Shown here in pieces: positions 35,216 through 52,800 of a stretch of 64,000 nt of DNA. The stretch comes from Trifolium pratense (taxonomy: Eukaryota > Streptophyta > Magnoliopsida > Fabales > Fabaceae). The stretch spans positions 10,795,501 through 10,859,500 of the forward strand of contig NC_060059.1 of NCBI RefSeq assembly GCF_020283565.1, given 5' to 3'. The stretch's first letter is position 1. Each line of letters opens with the position of its first letter. The notes under the pieces were generated by a model that worked only from the letters and a program-made list of their open reading frames with translations, searched no databases and was not told the DNA's origin. A program made the position numbers and the translations under genes.

Positions 35216-36575
35216 AACGTAGGGATTATTTTTAGAAATCCACCGAAACGTATGGATTTAAAAGATATTTAACCTTAACAAATATTTGTGTTGTGTTTAG
35301 ATATGTGACATTCTTCATTTTACTAATTAATCAGGTAATAACAATCTATTTCTTAAATTAGCGAAACTATTTATCATGTATAGTTTGACAAGAGAAACAT
35401 GAAATGAAATATATAAAAAAAAAAAAGAAAAACATAAGGACGTACAATTTTTAGCAACATTTATTATTATCTATACAATATTGCAAAATAGCAAAATACA
35501 CGTGCACATGGCCACACAAAATGGATTATTATTATAATTTTTTCAAGCAAAATGAATTATTATATTAAGATAGAAAATATTGAATCAAAGTATTTAGAAG
35601 TTTAAAATATTTTCCTGTCAAAAAAAAAATTAAAATATTTGTTAAACATATGAATGTAATTTAAGAGTTTGTTTAAGGGTTTCTAAATTAAGACAGGTAA
35701 AATGTGATTCGATATAAGCAGACCTGATTCAGGAACGAATTCAGGGTGGGTAACAAATGTCCCCAATAATCGCCTCACTCTTGTGTTTTAAAATCGGGAA
35801 AACCCCCAACCCAGTCAATTCAAATTTTCTACGTCTAAATCGGTTAGGGTGGATGGGTACCCACGTGTATGGGTTATACTGTCATGCCTACATATATTCC
35901 CCCTGTCCCAAATTATAAGTAACGAGTCGAAGAGAGTTTATGTATTTGGTTCAAAATTTGAACCAAACACACACAATCTCTTTTAAACCAAATTTTCCTT
36001 ATATTTTGAGATAGATCGAATATAGGTTAAAGCTACGTTTGCCAATAGAACTCGTAATTGTGAGTATCCACCTGAAATCGAATCAACTTTGATGAGAAAA
36101 AGTTGAATTGACTAGATTTGGATTCAAGTTTGAATTTTCCCCAATTTAATAAGACGCAGGCTTGATTGGTAATGGGATCGCTAGTACCCACTTGATAAAC
36201 ATGTTTTTTTTTTTTACTTACAATTGGAAAACGCAAAATTAATATATTCGATATTTAATTGAAAAATAAACAAACGTTATTCATTGTTGACAATTTTATA
36301 TATTTTGTCGACTAAATTAATATATTAATTAAGAGAATCCAATTAAATTTATACATATTCAATAAACTGATGAGGGTAAGTAAAATATAATAATTATCGC
36401 GAAGATCCTACTAATATTTTCCTTTAAAATATAATAATGCCAAAGTTGAAATAGGAGAAAAAAGTTTTCAATATAGGCAATAGGGCTCCTAACCTAAAGA
36501 AATAAAAAGGGGTCAAAAGTGAGAACTTAAAACTTATTAGAGGTAAAAATAGCAAAAGAAAACAATATTAAGCTT
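35216..36575. other. Intergenic upstream of CPN60 copy 2
   Basis: This is AT-rich with no gene. It contains a degenerate MITE at 35893-36015. The minus-strand ORF at 36033-36236 has no homology that I recognise. Confidence 0.45.
35893..36015. mobile_element. Degenerate Stowaway-like MITE
   Basis: The left end ccccctgtcccaaattataa and the right end ccttatattttgagatagat are imperfect inverted repeats of the CTCCCTCCGTCCCAAATTATA type. At its centre is an 11-base-pair perfect hairpin, TTTGGTTCAAA a TTTGAACCAAA (35945-35967). Confidence 0.5.
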
Positions 36576-36576
36576 A

Positions 36577-36625
36577 AAACCCTAAACCCTAAAAGCTGCT
36601 TCTTACAAACACTTCCCTTTTCTTC
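36577..36625 (+). promoter_or_regulatory. Double telo-box and eroded heat-shock element of CPN60 copy 2
   Basis: AAACCCTAAACCCTA at 36577-36591 is followed by AAGCTGCTTCTT, exactly as in copy 1. The stretch equivalent to TTCTAGAAACTTC reads TTACAAACACTTC here, so the central GAA unit is gone. It lies about 130 to 170 bases before the ATG. Confidence 0.7.
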
Positions 36626-36749
36626 AAAAGGAATTATTTGTGCAGTACTGCAGTGTTCTTCTTCTTCTTCTTCTTCCCTCAACGTCAGTCTCTGCAATTT
36701 CATCTGTACTTTGTTTTCTCAGTTACCCTTTACTCAATTCAATCACATC

Positions 36750-42173
<5,424 letters not shown>

Positions 42174-43918
42174 TGTGGATGAATCTAGTTTTCTTTCACT
42201 GAACCTTGATTAGAGAGTGGGGCTTCACCACTGTTATTTTTGCTTATTTTTTCGTGACAGAAGGCATCAATATGTAACCATAGCGAGAGAGATTAAATCT
42301 GTAGGTAGTAGAGTGGAAAGATTTGTGATTGTCATTTATTGCAATAACAATGATAATTTAGACATTTGGAACAATTTTTACCCTCCAAATTAGTGAGAAA
42401 TTGTTGACACATAAAGTTTGTCTGGTCCTTTCAAGGGAATGTGGTTTTAATTATGCTATTGTTAAAAAAAATCTTACTAATTTTAAAAAATAATTATTTT
42501 AATTTTTTTCAAGTTGGATACTTATGGTTGATGGCCTTTAAGATGAGTGATTAAGTTGAGTGATTTTAACTAATTGCAATTCAAGAGTGTTAGTGAGCAT
42601 TATATACTTCTCTATTTGTTCAGTTGGTTGAAGATGTTTATATACTTGGTTTTTTTTCATCAATCGTAATGTTGTTTTTCAGATCTTGTTAAAATAAAAT
42701 TATCTTGTTATTGTACAGAGTTAAGCTAAATTATATATATTCTCATTTAGACAGATAATTTATAAGGTCAAAAACAACAAATTGACAGTCAAACTTCAAC
42801 CCTTATTGAGGGTGAGTTTGATATCATAAGAAAAAAAAACAGAGAAGTAAGATTCCGTTTATCAATTTTAAAAATATTTTATTTTAACTTGCTAATCAGA
42901 GATTCTTAAAATGAACAATTGCATTGAAAAAAGAATGAAATGCTAGTTAGAGATGATGCATATTTAGAAATAACAAAAATAATCTTGCATTTTTATTACG
43001 GAATAAGGGTAAGGTTGTAGGTATTGAAAATAACTTATGATAATAAATAAGTTATATGGAGGAGCTAAGCTAAAAACACATAAATTAACAGCATTTTTTG
43101 TATTTTTTTTTTTTTAACATTTACCCATGTCTATATTGTCATAAAAGAACATAGTGACTCTTACAAAAAAAAAACATAGTGACTATTTTGTGAACTGCAG
43201 CACGTTGAGCCAAATCACGATGAAAGACCCCGTTGATGCAGAAGCTAAGACTTGAAGTTTCTAAAAAGTTGCGGAGGAAACAATGCTGGCCTGGAAGTGA
43301 GTTTGAGCATTCAAACGTGTAACCAAACAATCACTTCACCAAACGTGTTTAAAATGCCCGTTTAAAATGCCCATTTAGCGGCAGTTCCAGCTCTTACCAA
43401 CAAGTAGTCAAAACTCAACAAAGATTTTCCCAGCTCAAAACAGAATTATCGATTTTACATATACAACAACTTATACAAGAAAGGTCCAAAAAATATCTAC
43501 TGTTTTTTAATTTACACTTCATTGCATGGTTCATCCAAATATTAAAGAATCGAGCTTGCCTTCTTTAGATTCCTTCTCACTGTAATTATGTTAGAAGTCA
43601 AGGCTTCAGAATTCCCTGGTTTGCCTTTGGCCACAAGTACAAGGCAGTCTTCGATCCATGCCCAGTTCATAGATCACCTTAGGGAACTTGTCTATTCGCA
43701 CGACCAATAGCTTCAACCCAAATTCTTATTGGCCCTATTAAGCCGTAAGACTGGATCAAAATGAAGCATACCGATCGCAGGATCATGTCAATCTTCCATA
43801 TAGAATGCACTTCAAAATTCGAATATGCTGTCATGCCGATGGCGTTGTCATATCCATCAACCAAACTTTGCAAGCCTGACCAAGCAATGTCAATGAAGAC
43901 CAGTTGCAGAGGATATAT
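42174..43918. other. Convergent 3' region between CPN60 copy 2 and the PPR gene
   Basis: This is AT-rich without a recognised gene. The stretch 43550-43918 is less AT-rich and is probably the PPR 3' untranslated region. The 64-residue minus-strand ORF at 43679-43873 has no recognised homology. Confidence 0.45.
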
Positions 43919-46909
43919 CTATTCGTTATCATAATCATCTATTTCAATCAGACTTGTGAGTGCTGACATCAATGCCTGCAAACCATGGGAAGCATCCTTT
44001 TTCATCAATACTTGTAATTTGTCAACAGCTTGCCTTGATGCTCCGTATCTAAGCAAAAGATTTCTAAGTGATCTTAAACTACAACCATCGAGTTGAATGG
44101 AACCTGTTACCATGTCCTTGAAGGTCTCTACCGCTTCTTTGGGTCTCCCAGCAGTAGCATACAGGTCAAGCACATTATTATAACTTAATGAATCTGTCAA
44201 AAGTCCTAATTTTCTCATCTGGTTTGCAATTTGAACGGCTTCATCAAACCTTTCAATTTTCTTGTACAAACATAACATCATTGCAAAGGAAAACTCATTG
44301 GCAGTTCCATTTTTCTTTAAGGTCTCGAATATCTCTTTTGCTTGGTCAACCATAGATTGTCTAGTATACAGATCGATCATACAATTTGACAAATATACTG
44401 CAGGACCTTCTTCTGATGATTGAACCAACTTGTATGTTTCTTGTGCTTCTTTCAGGTAGCCAACTTTTGTATATAACTTAATCAGAGAATTATATATAAC
44501 TGTATTCCCCGGCAAGCCAGATCTTTTCATTTCATCAGCATAACTGACGGCTTCTTTAACCCTTCCAGCATCATACAGAGCATTGATCAATACCCCATAA
44601 ACTATATCATCAGGTTTCACACCATGTCTAATCATTTCCCTGTACACACCTTCTGCCATTTCCAATTGCCCTAATTTTACAAAACTGGAAATCACAGCAC
44701 AGTATGGGATGCAATTAGTCACTAATCCTGCCATCTGCATCTTTTTCAAATAAGGTTTGGCAATGTGTGGCTGGTCAGCAGTGGCCAAAATTTGTATGAG
44801 AGAACTATAGCTGCATCTGTCTGCAACTACACCATGTGTATCCATACTATCAAACAACTGACACGCTTTATCGTAGCATTTCCCTATACCATAAGCTTTA
44901 ATCATCACATTGAACTCAAGGACACTGAGATTCTTCCTTTCTTGGCACCAAAGGAAGACTCTCTCAGCTTCCGAAATATGTCCCTGTTCCCCATATGCAT
45001 CAATGTTGGCAGCATAGCACTCAGATGTCATATTGCCAGCCAGATGAAACCTCTGAAACCATAACAAGGACTGTTGAAGCATTCCTGCTTCGATGTACAT
45101 CCGAGTTAGAGCAGACTGGGTGAACTGATCAATTTCAAGGCCCTTCTCATCCATCTCAGTTATAAGCTCTTCTGCTTCACGAACCATTTTCCTTATTGAG
45201 TATGCATACAAGAGGGTACGGTAACTCACATGATCTGGCTCAAGGCAGGACTCCTTCATTCTTTTAAAATATTTTGTGGCCATGTCTACATCGTTATGCT
45301 TGGTATGGAGAGAGATAAGAGTATTATAGGTCCTTGTGTCAGGTGAGCATCGCAATTCTTCCATTTTCCGAAGAAGTGAACTTGCTTCTTCTAACCGTCC
45401 ATGGTTCCCACAAATGTGAATCATTGTATTGAATGTCACCCTGGTAGGTGGGATGCCTTGTTTAAGCATCTTAACAAATGTTTCCGAAGATTCTTTAAGC
45501 TGACCAGCCTTTCCATATGTATCAATCAAAGTGTTATAAGTATGTGACCCAAAAGAAGCATTTAAAAACGATGTCCTCTCGTCCAATTCCAGAGCATCCG
45601 TCGTATGATGATTATTTGGCCTCAAAGGTTCACCTAATGACCACTTTCTGAAAAAATCCTCAGCTTTCTGAAACTCTCCTGCTTTCTTATACAGTTGAAC
45701 TACAGTCACCATAGTCACCTCATCAGGTTCAATACCATGTTCTAGCATAGTCTCAAGCCAGAAAAGCGCGTCTTCTCTAACTCCAGCTTCACTATAAACA
45801 TCAATCAAAGTTCCATAAGTAGAATTTGTAGCAACAATCCCTCTAGCATTCATCTGATTCCACAAACCCTCCAAAACCGCCCACTTGCGCGCTTTACCAA
45901 GAATCCTAATCATAATATTGTAATGAATCACATTCAATTCATGAGAATTTTCATCAAACCAGTTAAAAATTTCAAAAGCTCTATCCCACTTCATCTGCTG
46001 CTTCAAAATGATACTCCTTTCCTTGTTATTAATCTTAACTTCCCACGGTCTTAAAGCCTCTTCAACATCCTGAATCGTATCCAAATCTTTCAAAATGAAA
46101 GGAATAATTCCGCCGTAAGAGACAGATTTCGTCAAACACTTGGTATACACACCAATTTTCCTTTTTTCGAGAACCCCATCACCTGAATTCTTCTCAGTAC
46201 ACCGTTTCTTCAACTGGGTGTCTTGATTTTTTCGAACTTCGTTCTTTTGTACACGCATAGTCTCAAGCCAGAAAAGCGCGCCTTCTCTAAGTCCAGCTTT
46301 ACTATAAACATCAATCAAAGTTCCATAAGTAGAATTGGTAGCAACAATCCCTCTTGCCTTCATCTGATTCCACAAACCCTCCAAAAGCGTCCATTTACGC
46401 GCTCTACCAAGAACCCAAATCATAATGTTGTAATGATTCACATTCAATTCATGAGAATTTTCATCAAACCAGTTAAAAATTTCCAAAGCTCTATCCCACT
46501 TCATCTGCTGTTTCAAAATGATACTCTTTTTCTTGTTGTCAATCTTGTTTTCCCACGGCCTTAAAGCTTCTTCAACATCCTGAACCCTATCCAAGTCTTT
46601 CAAAATGGAAGGAATAATTCTACCGTAAGAGACACATTTCGTCGAACACTTGGTGTGCATATCACCTTTCGTTTTTTGAACAACCCCATCATCTGAATTC
46701 TTCTCAGGACACTGTTTCTTCAACTGGGTGTCTTGATTTTTTCTAACTCCACTCTTTTCTACGCGCTTAACGATGCTTGTACCGTTTTTGAGATGAATTA
46801 TCTGTTTTGTAACTGTGTTGTTGGAAACTTGTTCTGCTTTGTCTGTGTAAGTGTTTACAATTGTGAATATGGGTGTGTGGGTGTACAAGAGTTGAAGCTT
46901 CATAAGCAT
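43919..46909 (-). CDS. P-class pentatricopeptide repeat protein (At3g23020-like)
   Basis: This is a single exon starting at ATG 46909 (MLMKLQLLY), 996 residues. The frame is open slightly further upstream but lacks an ATG. From about residue 130 onward it is a tandem series of roughly 18 to 20 PPR motifs of 34 to 36 residues (YNTLIDTYGKAGQLKESSET, YGVLINALYDAGRVKEAVSY) without E, DYW or SMR domains. That makes it P class: sequence-specific organellar RNA binding for stability, splicing or translation. The overall pattern reminds me of Arabidopsis At3g23020 (about 840 residues). The extra length is explained by a 170-residue tandem duplication of the N-terminal section. The targeting signal is not obvious. 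The gene is convergent with CPN60 copy 2. Confidence 0.93.
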   Translation of the reverse strand: MLMKLQLLYTHTPIFTIVNTYTDKAEQVSNNTVTKQIIHLKNGTSIVKRVEKSGVRKNQDTQLKKQCPEKNSDDGVVQKTKGDMHTKCSTKCVSYGRIIPSILKDLDRVQDVEEALRPWENKIDNKKKSIILKQQMKWDRALEIFNWFDENSHELNVNHYNIMIWVLGRARKWTLLEGLWNQMKARGIVATNSTYGTLIDVYSKAGLREGALFWLETMRVQKNEVRKNQDTQLKKRCTEKNSGDGVLEKRKIGVYTKCLTKSVSYGGIIPFILKDLDTIQDVEEALRPWEVKINNKERSIILKQQMKWDRAFEIFNWFDENSHELNVIHYNIMIRILGKARKWAVLEGLWNQMNARGIVATNSTYGTLIDVYSEAGVREDALFWLETMLEHGIEPDEVTMVTVVQLYKKAGEFQKAEDFFRKWSLGEPLRPNNHHTTDALELDERTSFLNASFGSHTYNTLIDTYGKAGQLKESSETFVKMLKQGIPPTRVTFNTMIHICGNHGRLEEASSLLRKMEELRCSPDTRTYNTLISLHTKHNDVDMATKYFKRMKESCLEPDHVSYRTLLYAYSIRKMVREAEELITEMDEKGLEIDQFTQSALTRMYIEAGMLQQSLLWFQRFHLAGNMTSECYAANIDAYGEQGHISEAERVFLWCQERKNLSVLEFNVMIKAYGIGKCYDKACQLFDSMDTHGVVADRCSYSSLIQILATADQPHIAKPYLKKMQMAGLVTNCIPYCAVISSFVKLGQLEMAEGVYREMIRHGVKPDDIVYGVLINALYDAGRVKEAVSYADEMKRSGLPGNTVIYNSLIKLYTKVGYLKEAQETYKLVQSSEEGPAVYLSNCMIDLYTRQSMVDQAKEIFETLKKNGTANEFSFAMMLCLYKKIERFDEAVQIANQMRKLGLLTDSLSYNNVLDLYATAGRPKEAVETFKDMVTGSIQLDGCSLRSLRNLLLRYGASRQAVDKLQVLMKKDASHGLQALMSALTSLIEIDDYDNE
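45746..46765 (-). repeat. 510-bp tandem duplication inside the PPR gene
   Basis: Copy 1 is 46765-46256 and copy 2 is 46255-45746, at a constant offset of 510 with no indel seen. Each encodes 170 residues from RV(E/Q)K(S/N) through RKNQDTQLKK, VEEALRPWE and the first PPR motifs to ALFWLETM. The breakpoint lies after WLETM. The copies look roughly 90 percent identical at base level by eye. Confidence 0.9.
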
Positions 46910-48134
46910 TTCTATAACAGAAACAACAAACAAGGAGAGTTACTTGGCAAATGAGAGCATGAGAGACGTTATTTTGTTTTGTTTTGTTTTGTTGTTTCAG
47001 TTTGAATTTGAGTGTTTTTGTTTGAGTAGGAAAATGAGTGTCTGGACTGAAGTGAAGCCAAAGGGGTTGCCTTTATTGGCATGATTTGTTTGGAGAATGA
47101 CAAAGTTAATTGATTTTTGATAAATTGATGATTATAAGAAAGATAATACACGGGACAACTTTTTTTCCTCCGCATAAATTGTCTAAAATACTAAAATAAC
47201 ATTATGTCCACCAAATATCGTATAAAGACAAAATTTGTTCAACACCTTAAACTTTGTCTTGTATGGTTTTGTCTTGTACTGTACTATTCTGTTCAGTACT
47301 TATATTTTGTAGATCAAACGAATCCTATCATTTATTAAAAATCAGTTATATAGGATGGTACTTAAATTATTAAAAATCAATTCATATTCCTACCTAAAAA
47401 AAACAATTCATATTTTTATTGAGACTAATTAAGTAATACTAACCATTTGTACATATACTTACCAAAAAAAACATTTGTCTTATAAAAAAAAAACCATTTG
47501 TACATATTTAATTAAAAATTGTATTCAATTTTGTAAAAAACTTTTATGTTTATTTTTTGCTTTTCTATAATTTGGGACTTATATTTAAAAATTCATGTAA
47601 CAACGAAATATTAAAGGTTCTTAGATTCAATTATTAAAGGTTATTTTGAATGAGGACATTGCCATCTATTATGGTCTTTTACAACTCAAAAGTTTAACCA
47701 CTACTATTCCACTTAGAAATTATACCAGGTTAAAAAAAGGCATAAAACGGCATAATATTAGATAGATATAATAAAATAATTTAAAAAATAAAATTTGTTC
47801 TTTAAAAAAATAAAAGATTTGTTCAGATTAGAGTATTAAACTCGTAATTGTTTTTGTTATACGCCGAATAGGTGAAATGTCAGATTTAGATTCACTACGG
47901 TTGAAAAACACATTCTCTCTTTTAAAAAATAACTACAATTTTTAACACATGCATGAATATTGTCAAACTTTTTCGGTCCAAGCACGTGTCAACTGATTCA
48001 CATGAAGGAGGCAACCATTTTATTTGATAAAGAGTTGCGAGGGGCGGTATTGAAGACATGGTGGGGGCTGGAGGTCCTTTCTTCGGGGACCTCCAATGGA
48101 GATTAGCTTCTTTACCTATATAGTGCAATATGTG
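46910..48134. other. Intergenic, PPR promoter side
   Basis: A (GTTTT)n-like stretch lies at 46975-46995. The rest is AT-rich with several A runs. No gene is recognised up to the decayed coding fragment that starts near 48135. Confidence 0.45.
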
Positions 48135-48638
48135 GCATATGGACCCTGATTTTGACAGTATTTAGAATGATCTTCATGAAACAATTCATGGTTTTGACTT
48201 GAGCAATTTTACTAGGACGAACACCGTTCTCTTTAAAGCCCAACATGTTTTGGTGCGTATTATATTTTGTAAAATTCTCCGGGACATGAAAGTTTGACAT
48301 GACCACAAGACAGAAAGCAATTTTTGGGTGTTTGCAAGCAACACATGCTCAAGATTTTCTTATTACTATCCCTATCGATGGATTAGACCAGCATATGGAG
48401 TATGGTACTATCCTCAAATATCGCTTCATGATTCATCTATTTAATGTTAATTAGGTTTGCTCTGTTTGTCATAAGGCATGTCTGAATAACTTTAGGGAAC
48501 ACAAAATACATTGCAGAGAGCTTACATGCTTCACATTCAGACACAACTTTGTTCAGGATGTCATTTTTAATATTTTTATATAATTTTTGATATTTTTATA
48601 TAAACAGGAGGGATTTCTGTGAAAAAAGAGGCACATAT
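48135..48638 (+). pseudogene. Decayed reverse-transcriptase-associated coding fragment, left half
   Basis: In shifting frames I read FKAQHVL, RQKAIFGCLQATHAQDFLIT, IPIDGLDQHMEYGTILKYRF, then VCSVCHKACLNNFREHKIHC and FRHNFVQDVIF. These match a protein family that I recall from many legume and other plant genomes next to reverse-transcriptase domains. In-frame stops and at least one frameshift show that it is dead. It continues after the copia insertion at 54473. Confidence 0.65.
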
Positions 48639-49277
48639 TGTTGGATTAATTTACCTTGTTGCGGCGAATCTGCGTTGTTATTAGGAACCTGCCGATGTTA
48701 CAAAGCTCCTGATGTTGTTATAAGGAACCTGCAAGCAAGATTATTGTGGCTCTGCTTCTTGTGTCTATGAAACAAACCTGCAAAGAAAAGAATAGAAAAC
48801 AAGAAGAACAATATTTGATCTGAGACGTGCTGAACGCACTGTCCTCAAGGATTTATCCGCGGTTAAGCGCAAACCCCCCAGGATTTAACAGACCCTTCTC
48901 AATGAGGTAACAGAACTGGCAAGAATGAATTTGTAACAGGTTGATGTTTAACTCAGAGACACAATATGTGAGGGAAGGAAATAATAGAACTGGTTTTTAA
49001 GAGAATGATTGAACTTGGTTTTACGCATCAGTATTTTTTTTACTCTCTTATTACTATGCTCACTGATATGTGTATATATATATACATGGTCATGTATAAT
49101 TGTAACGTTGTAGTCTCCTAGAATTGTGGCAAAGAATCAGATTAGCAGTTCCTACTCATCAGAAAATATATTAACGTGCCTTGACCATGTAAAATAACAC
49201 ATGTATAGTGTTTCTTTTAAAATATATATAATTATTATTATAATGAAAACTATAATAATAATAATAATAACACAACA
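48639..49277 (-). repeat. 3' LTR of the copia element
   Basis: It is 639 bases on the left side of the element because the element is on the minus strand. It contains an (AAT)n run near 49256-49270 and a TATATATATA run near 49073. Confidence 0.93.
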
Positions 49278-49288
49278 ATCCCCCACAT
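49278..49288 (-). promoter_or_regulatory. Polypurine tract of the copia element
   Basis: The minus strand reads ATGTGGGGGAT, directly next to the LTR end at 49277. Confidence 0.75.
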
Positions 49289-49360
49289 ATTTCAAAAGAT
49301 ATTTCAAAAGTTGAATGAATACAATTTTCTCTGAGTTAACATCGTAGATGCATGCATCAA

Positions 49361-49452
49361 ACTGGTGTAGCAGGCTATATGAACCAGTCCTAGACTGATA
49401 GTACATAACACACAGTGACATTGGTGTAGCAAGCTATATGAACCAATGACAC
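49361..49452. repeat. Twin hairpins in the copia 3' non-coding region
   Basis: Hairpin 1 (49361-49388) has arms ACTGGT/ACCAGT. Hairpin 2 (49419-49448) has arms CATTGGT/ACCAATG, extended by GTG/CAC across an A-A mismatch. Their interiors are the same 16 bases apart from one G/A difference and contain a second small inverted pair (TAGC...GCTA). One stem position is C-G in one copy and T-A in the other. Confidence 0.75.
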
Positions 49453-49862
49453 TTAGCGTATGTTAGCGGTCTATCAATCGCATTACACCCCCACAGTTCT
49501 TGCTGTTGCCGCTGTGTTGCGCGAATAGGCCGTGCGCGTGCCTGGTTTTATTCATGAGTGCTCTAAAGATTTCGCCAAGATCTCATACAAGCGGCCCCAC
49601 TTGACACTCATATAGGTGATTTCATCAAGTATATGCTGCAAATCATACACCACCCATAAGGGCTATGAAAATCATTAAAAGCTATGTCAGCTTATCCTCT
49701 CAATAATGCAGTATCTAGCACTTTCTCATTCACACCATAGGAAAAGGACCAAAACAAAAATTAGTTAATTAATTTTTGGTGCTAGCAGATCTAACAAGTA
49801 ACTTGTTCTTACCCATATGAACCTTATTCATGGGATCTCCAATCACAAAGGTTGGGTTCCTA

Positions 49863-52800
49863 TCACTTGTTGATTTCAATTGGCTCAAGTCCCATTCCCC
49901 TCGATGTGTCACAAATAATTTTCCTCCCAAGGGGCTTTGTCAGAGGATCAGCTAAGTTCACTTCTGACTTCACATAATCGATCGATATTATTCCATCCTT
50001 TAACAGCTGTTTTACCACATTATGTCTCAATTGAATATGTCTATTTTTACCGTTGAACGATTTGTTCTTTGCAACGGCTATTGCCGATTGACAATCACAA
50101 TGCATTGACACCGATGGAGTTGGTTTTATTCCTAAAGGAATACTAGCTAATAGGTTTCTTAACCACTCAGCCTCACTACCAGCCAATTCTAGAGCAACAA
50201 ACTCTGATTCCATAGTTGATCTAGCAATTATAGATTGTTTGACTGATCTCCATGCAATAGCACCTCCACCGAGTGTAAATACATAACCACTAGTAGATTT
50301 TGTCTCATCTGAATCAGAGATCCAGTTAGCATCACTGTATCCTTCTAATACAGCGGGAAATCCACTATACTTTATACCATAATTCATGGTACCTCTCAAA
50401 TATTTCAAAACTCTAGCAAGTGCCTCCCAGTGATCCTGATTAGGACTGTGTGTATATCTACTCAATCTACCTACTGCATATGCAATGTCGGGTCGCGAGA
50501 AATTCATCAAATGCAGTAAGCTCCCTAAAATTTGGGCATATTGAGTTTGATTTACAGGATCACCTCTATTCTTTTTTAATTGAGAGTTAACATCATAAGG
50601 GGTACTCACTGACTTACAATCATAATAATTAAACTTTTTAAGAAGTTTCTCAACATAATGTTCTTGAGATAGTATTATACTATCATCCTTCCTTATGATT
50701 TTAACTCCCAAAATTACACTTGCCTCTCCCATATCTTTCATATCAAATTTAGAAGCAAGAAAGGACTTGGTTCTAATCACAATATCATTACAAGTACCAA
50801 AGATAAGCATGTCGTCAACATATAAGCATATAATGACACATTCATTGTTCACAGATTTAGTGTATACACATTTATCAACTTCAATAGATAAAAAACCATC
50901 ACTAATCAAAACTTGATTAAATTTCTCATGCCATTGCTTTGGTGCTTGTTTTAAACCATATAATGATTTAAGAAGTTTACACACTTTATTTTCTTGGCCA
51001 GAAACTACACATCCTTCGGGTTGTGACATATAAATTTCTTCTTCTAAATCACCATTTAAAAAGGATGTTTTAACATCCATCTGATGAATAACTAGTTTAT
51101 AAATAGAAGCAAGAGCTATTAAAACACGAATTGATGCAATTCTGGTTACCGGAGCAAAAGTATCAAAATAATCAATATTTTGTTTTTGAGTAAAACCTTT
51201 AGCTACTAATCTAGCTTTATATTTTTCAATAGAACCATCCGGTAAATATTTTTTCTTAAAAATCCATTTGCAACCAATGACTTTTGCTCCTTTAGGTAAG
51301 TCAGATAAAATCCAAGTATGGTTTCTAGTAATTGAATCCATTTCAATTTTAATAGCTTCTTTCCAAAATTTTGCATCAGAAGAAGAAATTGCTTCATAAA
51401 AATTTTTAGGTTCATCATCAACAAGATATGTATAAAAGTCACTTCCGAAGGATGTCTCTTTTCTTTGTCTTTTACTTCTTCTTAAATCATTACATGAATT
51501 TTCACTTGCAATTTCTAATGGAGGTTGCTGAACAACACTTTCATCTTTAAGAGGAAAAATATTTTCCAAAAATTCTGCATTTTTAGTTTCAATAATAATG
51601 TTACAAGAAAGCACATCACTTTTGAGAACAAGAAATCTATATGCAGCACTATGTTCAGCATAACCAATAAATAAACAATCAGAGGTCTTAGAACCTATTT
51701 TTCTCATTTTAGGATCAGGTAACATCACTTTAGCTAAGCACCCCCACACTTTCAAATATTTTAGATTCGGTTTATAACCTTTCCACAATTCATAGGGTGT
51801 TTTTCCAGTTTTCTTGTGAGGAATTCTATTTTGAACAAAACACGCGGTTAACAAAGCTTCCCCCCAAAGGTTGTTCGGTGCATAGGAACTAACTAGCATA
51901 GCATTCATCATTTCTTTTAATGTCCTATTTTTTCTTTCGGCTACTCCATTTGATTCAGGAGAATAAGGGGGAGTTACTTCATGAATTATTCCTTCTTTCT
52001 CACAAAAATCATTAAAAGAAATGTACTCTCCTCCTCTATCAGATCTAACTCTTTTAATTTTTCTACTCAATTGATTTTCTACCTCAGCTTTGTATAAAAG
52101 AAATTTATCAAATGCTTCATCTTTATGTTTCAACAAATAAACTTTAGTGAATCTAGAAAAATCATCTATGAATGTTATATAATAATTATTGCCTCCTCTA
52201 GACATAGTTTGTTTCAAATCTCCTAGATCAGTATGTATTAAACTAAGAGGTTCAGTTTCACGTTGCACATGTTTGCATTTCTTCTTAGTTAACTTTGCTT
52301 CCAAACAAATATCACATTTATCAAATTGCTTATTTTTTAAAGTGATCAAACCAAGAGTATGCAATTTAATAACATAGGAGGAACTAATATGTCCTAATCT
52401 AGCATGCCATATATCATAGGAGTCAATCAAATAAGCAGAAGAAGAAACATTATTATTAATAACTTCAGAAATGTTGAGTACAAAGAGACCCTGATCACAA
52501 TAACCTTTTCCCACAAAAACATTATTTTTTGTCATTACAATCTTGTCAGACTCAAATGACACTTTAACCCCACCCTTGCTCAATAGAGACACAGAAATTA
52601 AATTTGTTCTAATTTCAGGCACATGCAGCACTTCAGTCAAAGCCAAGGTCTTTCCTGATGTGAGCTTAAGCATGACTTTTCCCTTTCCTTGAACAGCCAC
52701 AGTACGAGAGTCACCAAGATAAACTTGTTCTTCTCCTTCCCCTACAACATTGTAGGAGGTGAACGCATCTTTGCTAGCACAGATATGTCTGGTAGCTCCG

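Noticed and set aside
43679..43873. 64-codon ORF downstream of the PPR gene
   Set aside because: There is no homology that I recognise, and it lies in the probable PPR 3' untranslated region.
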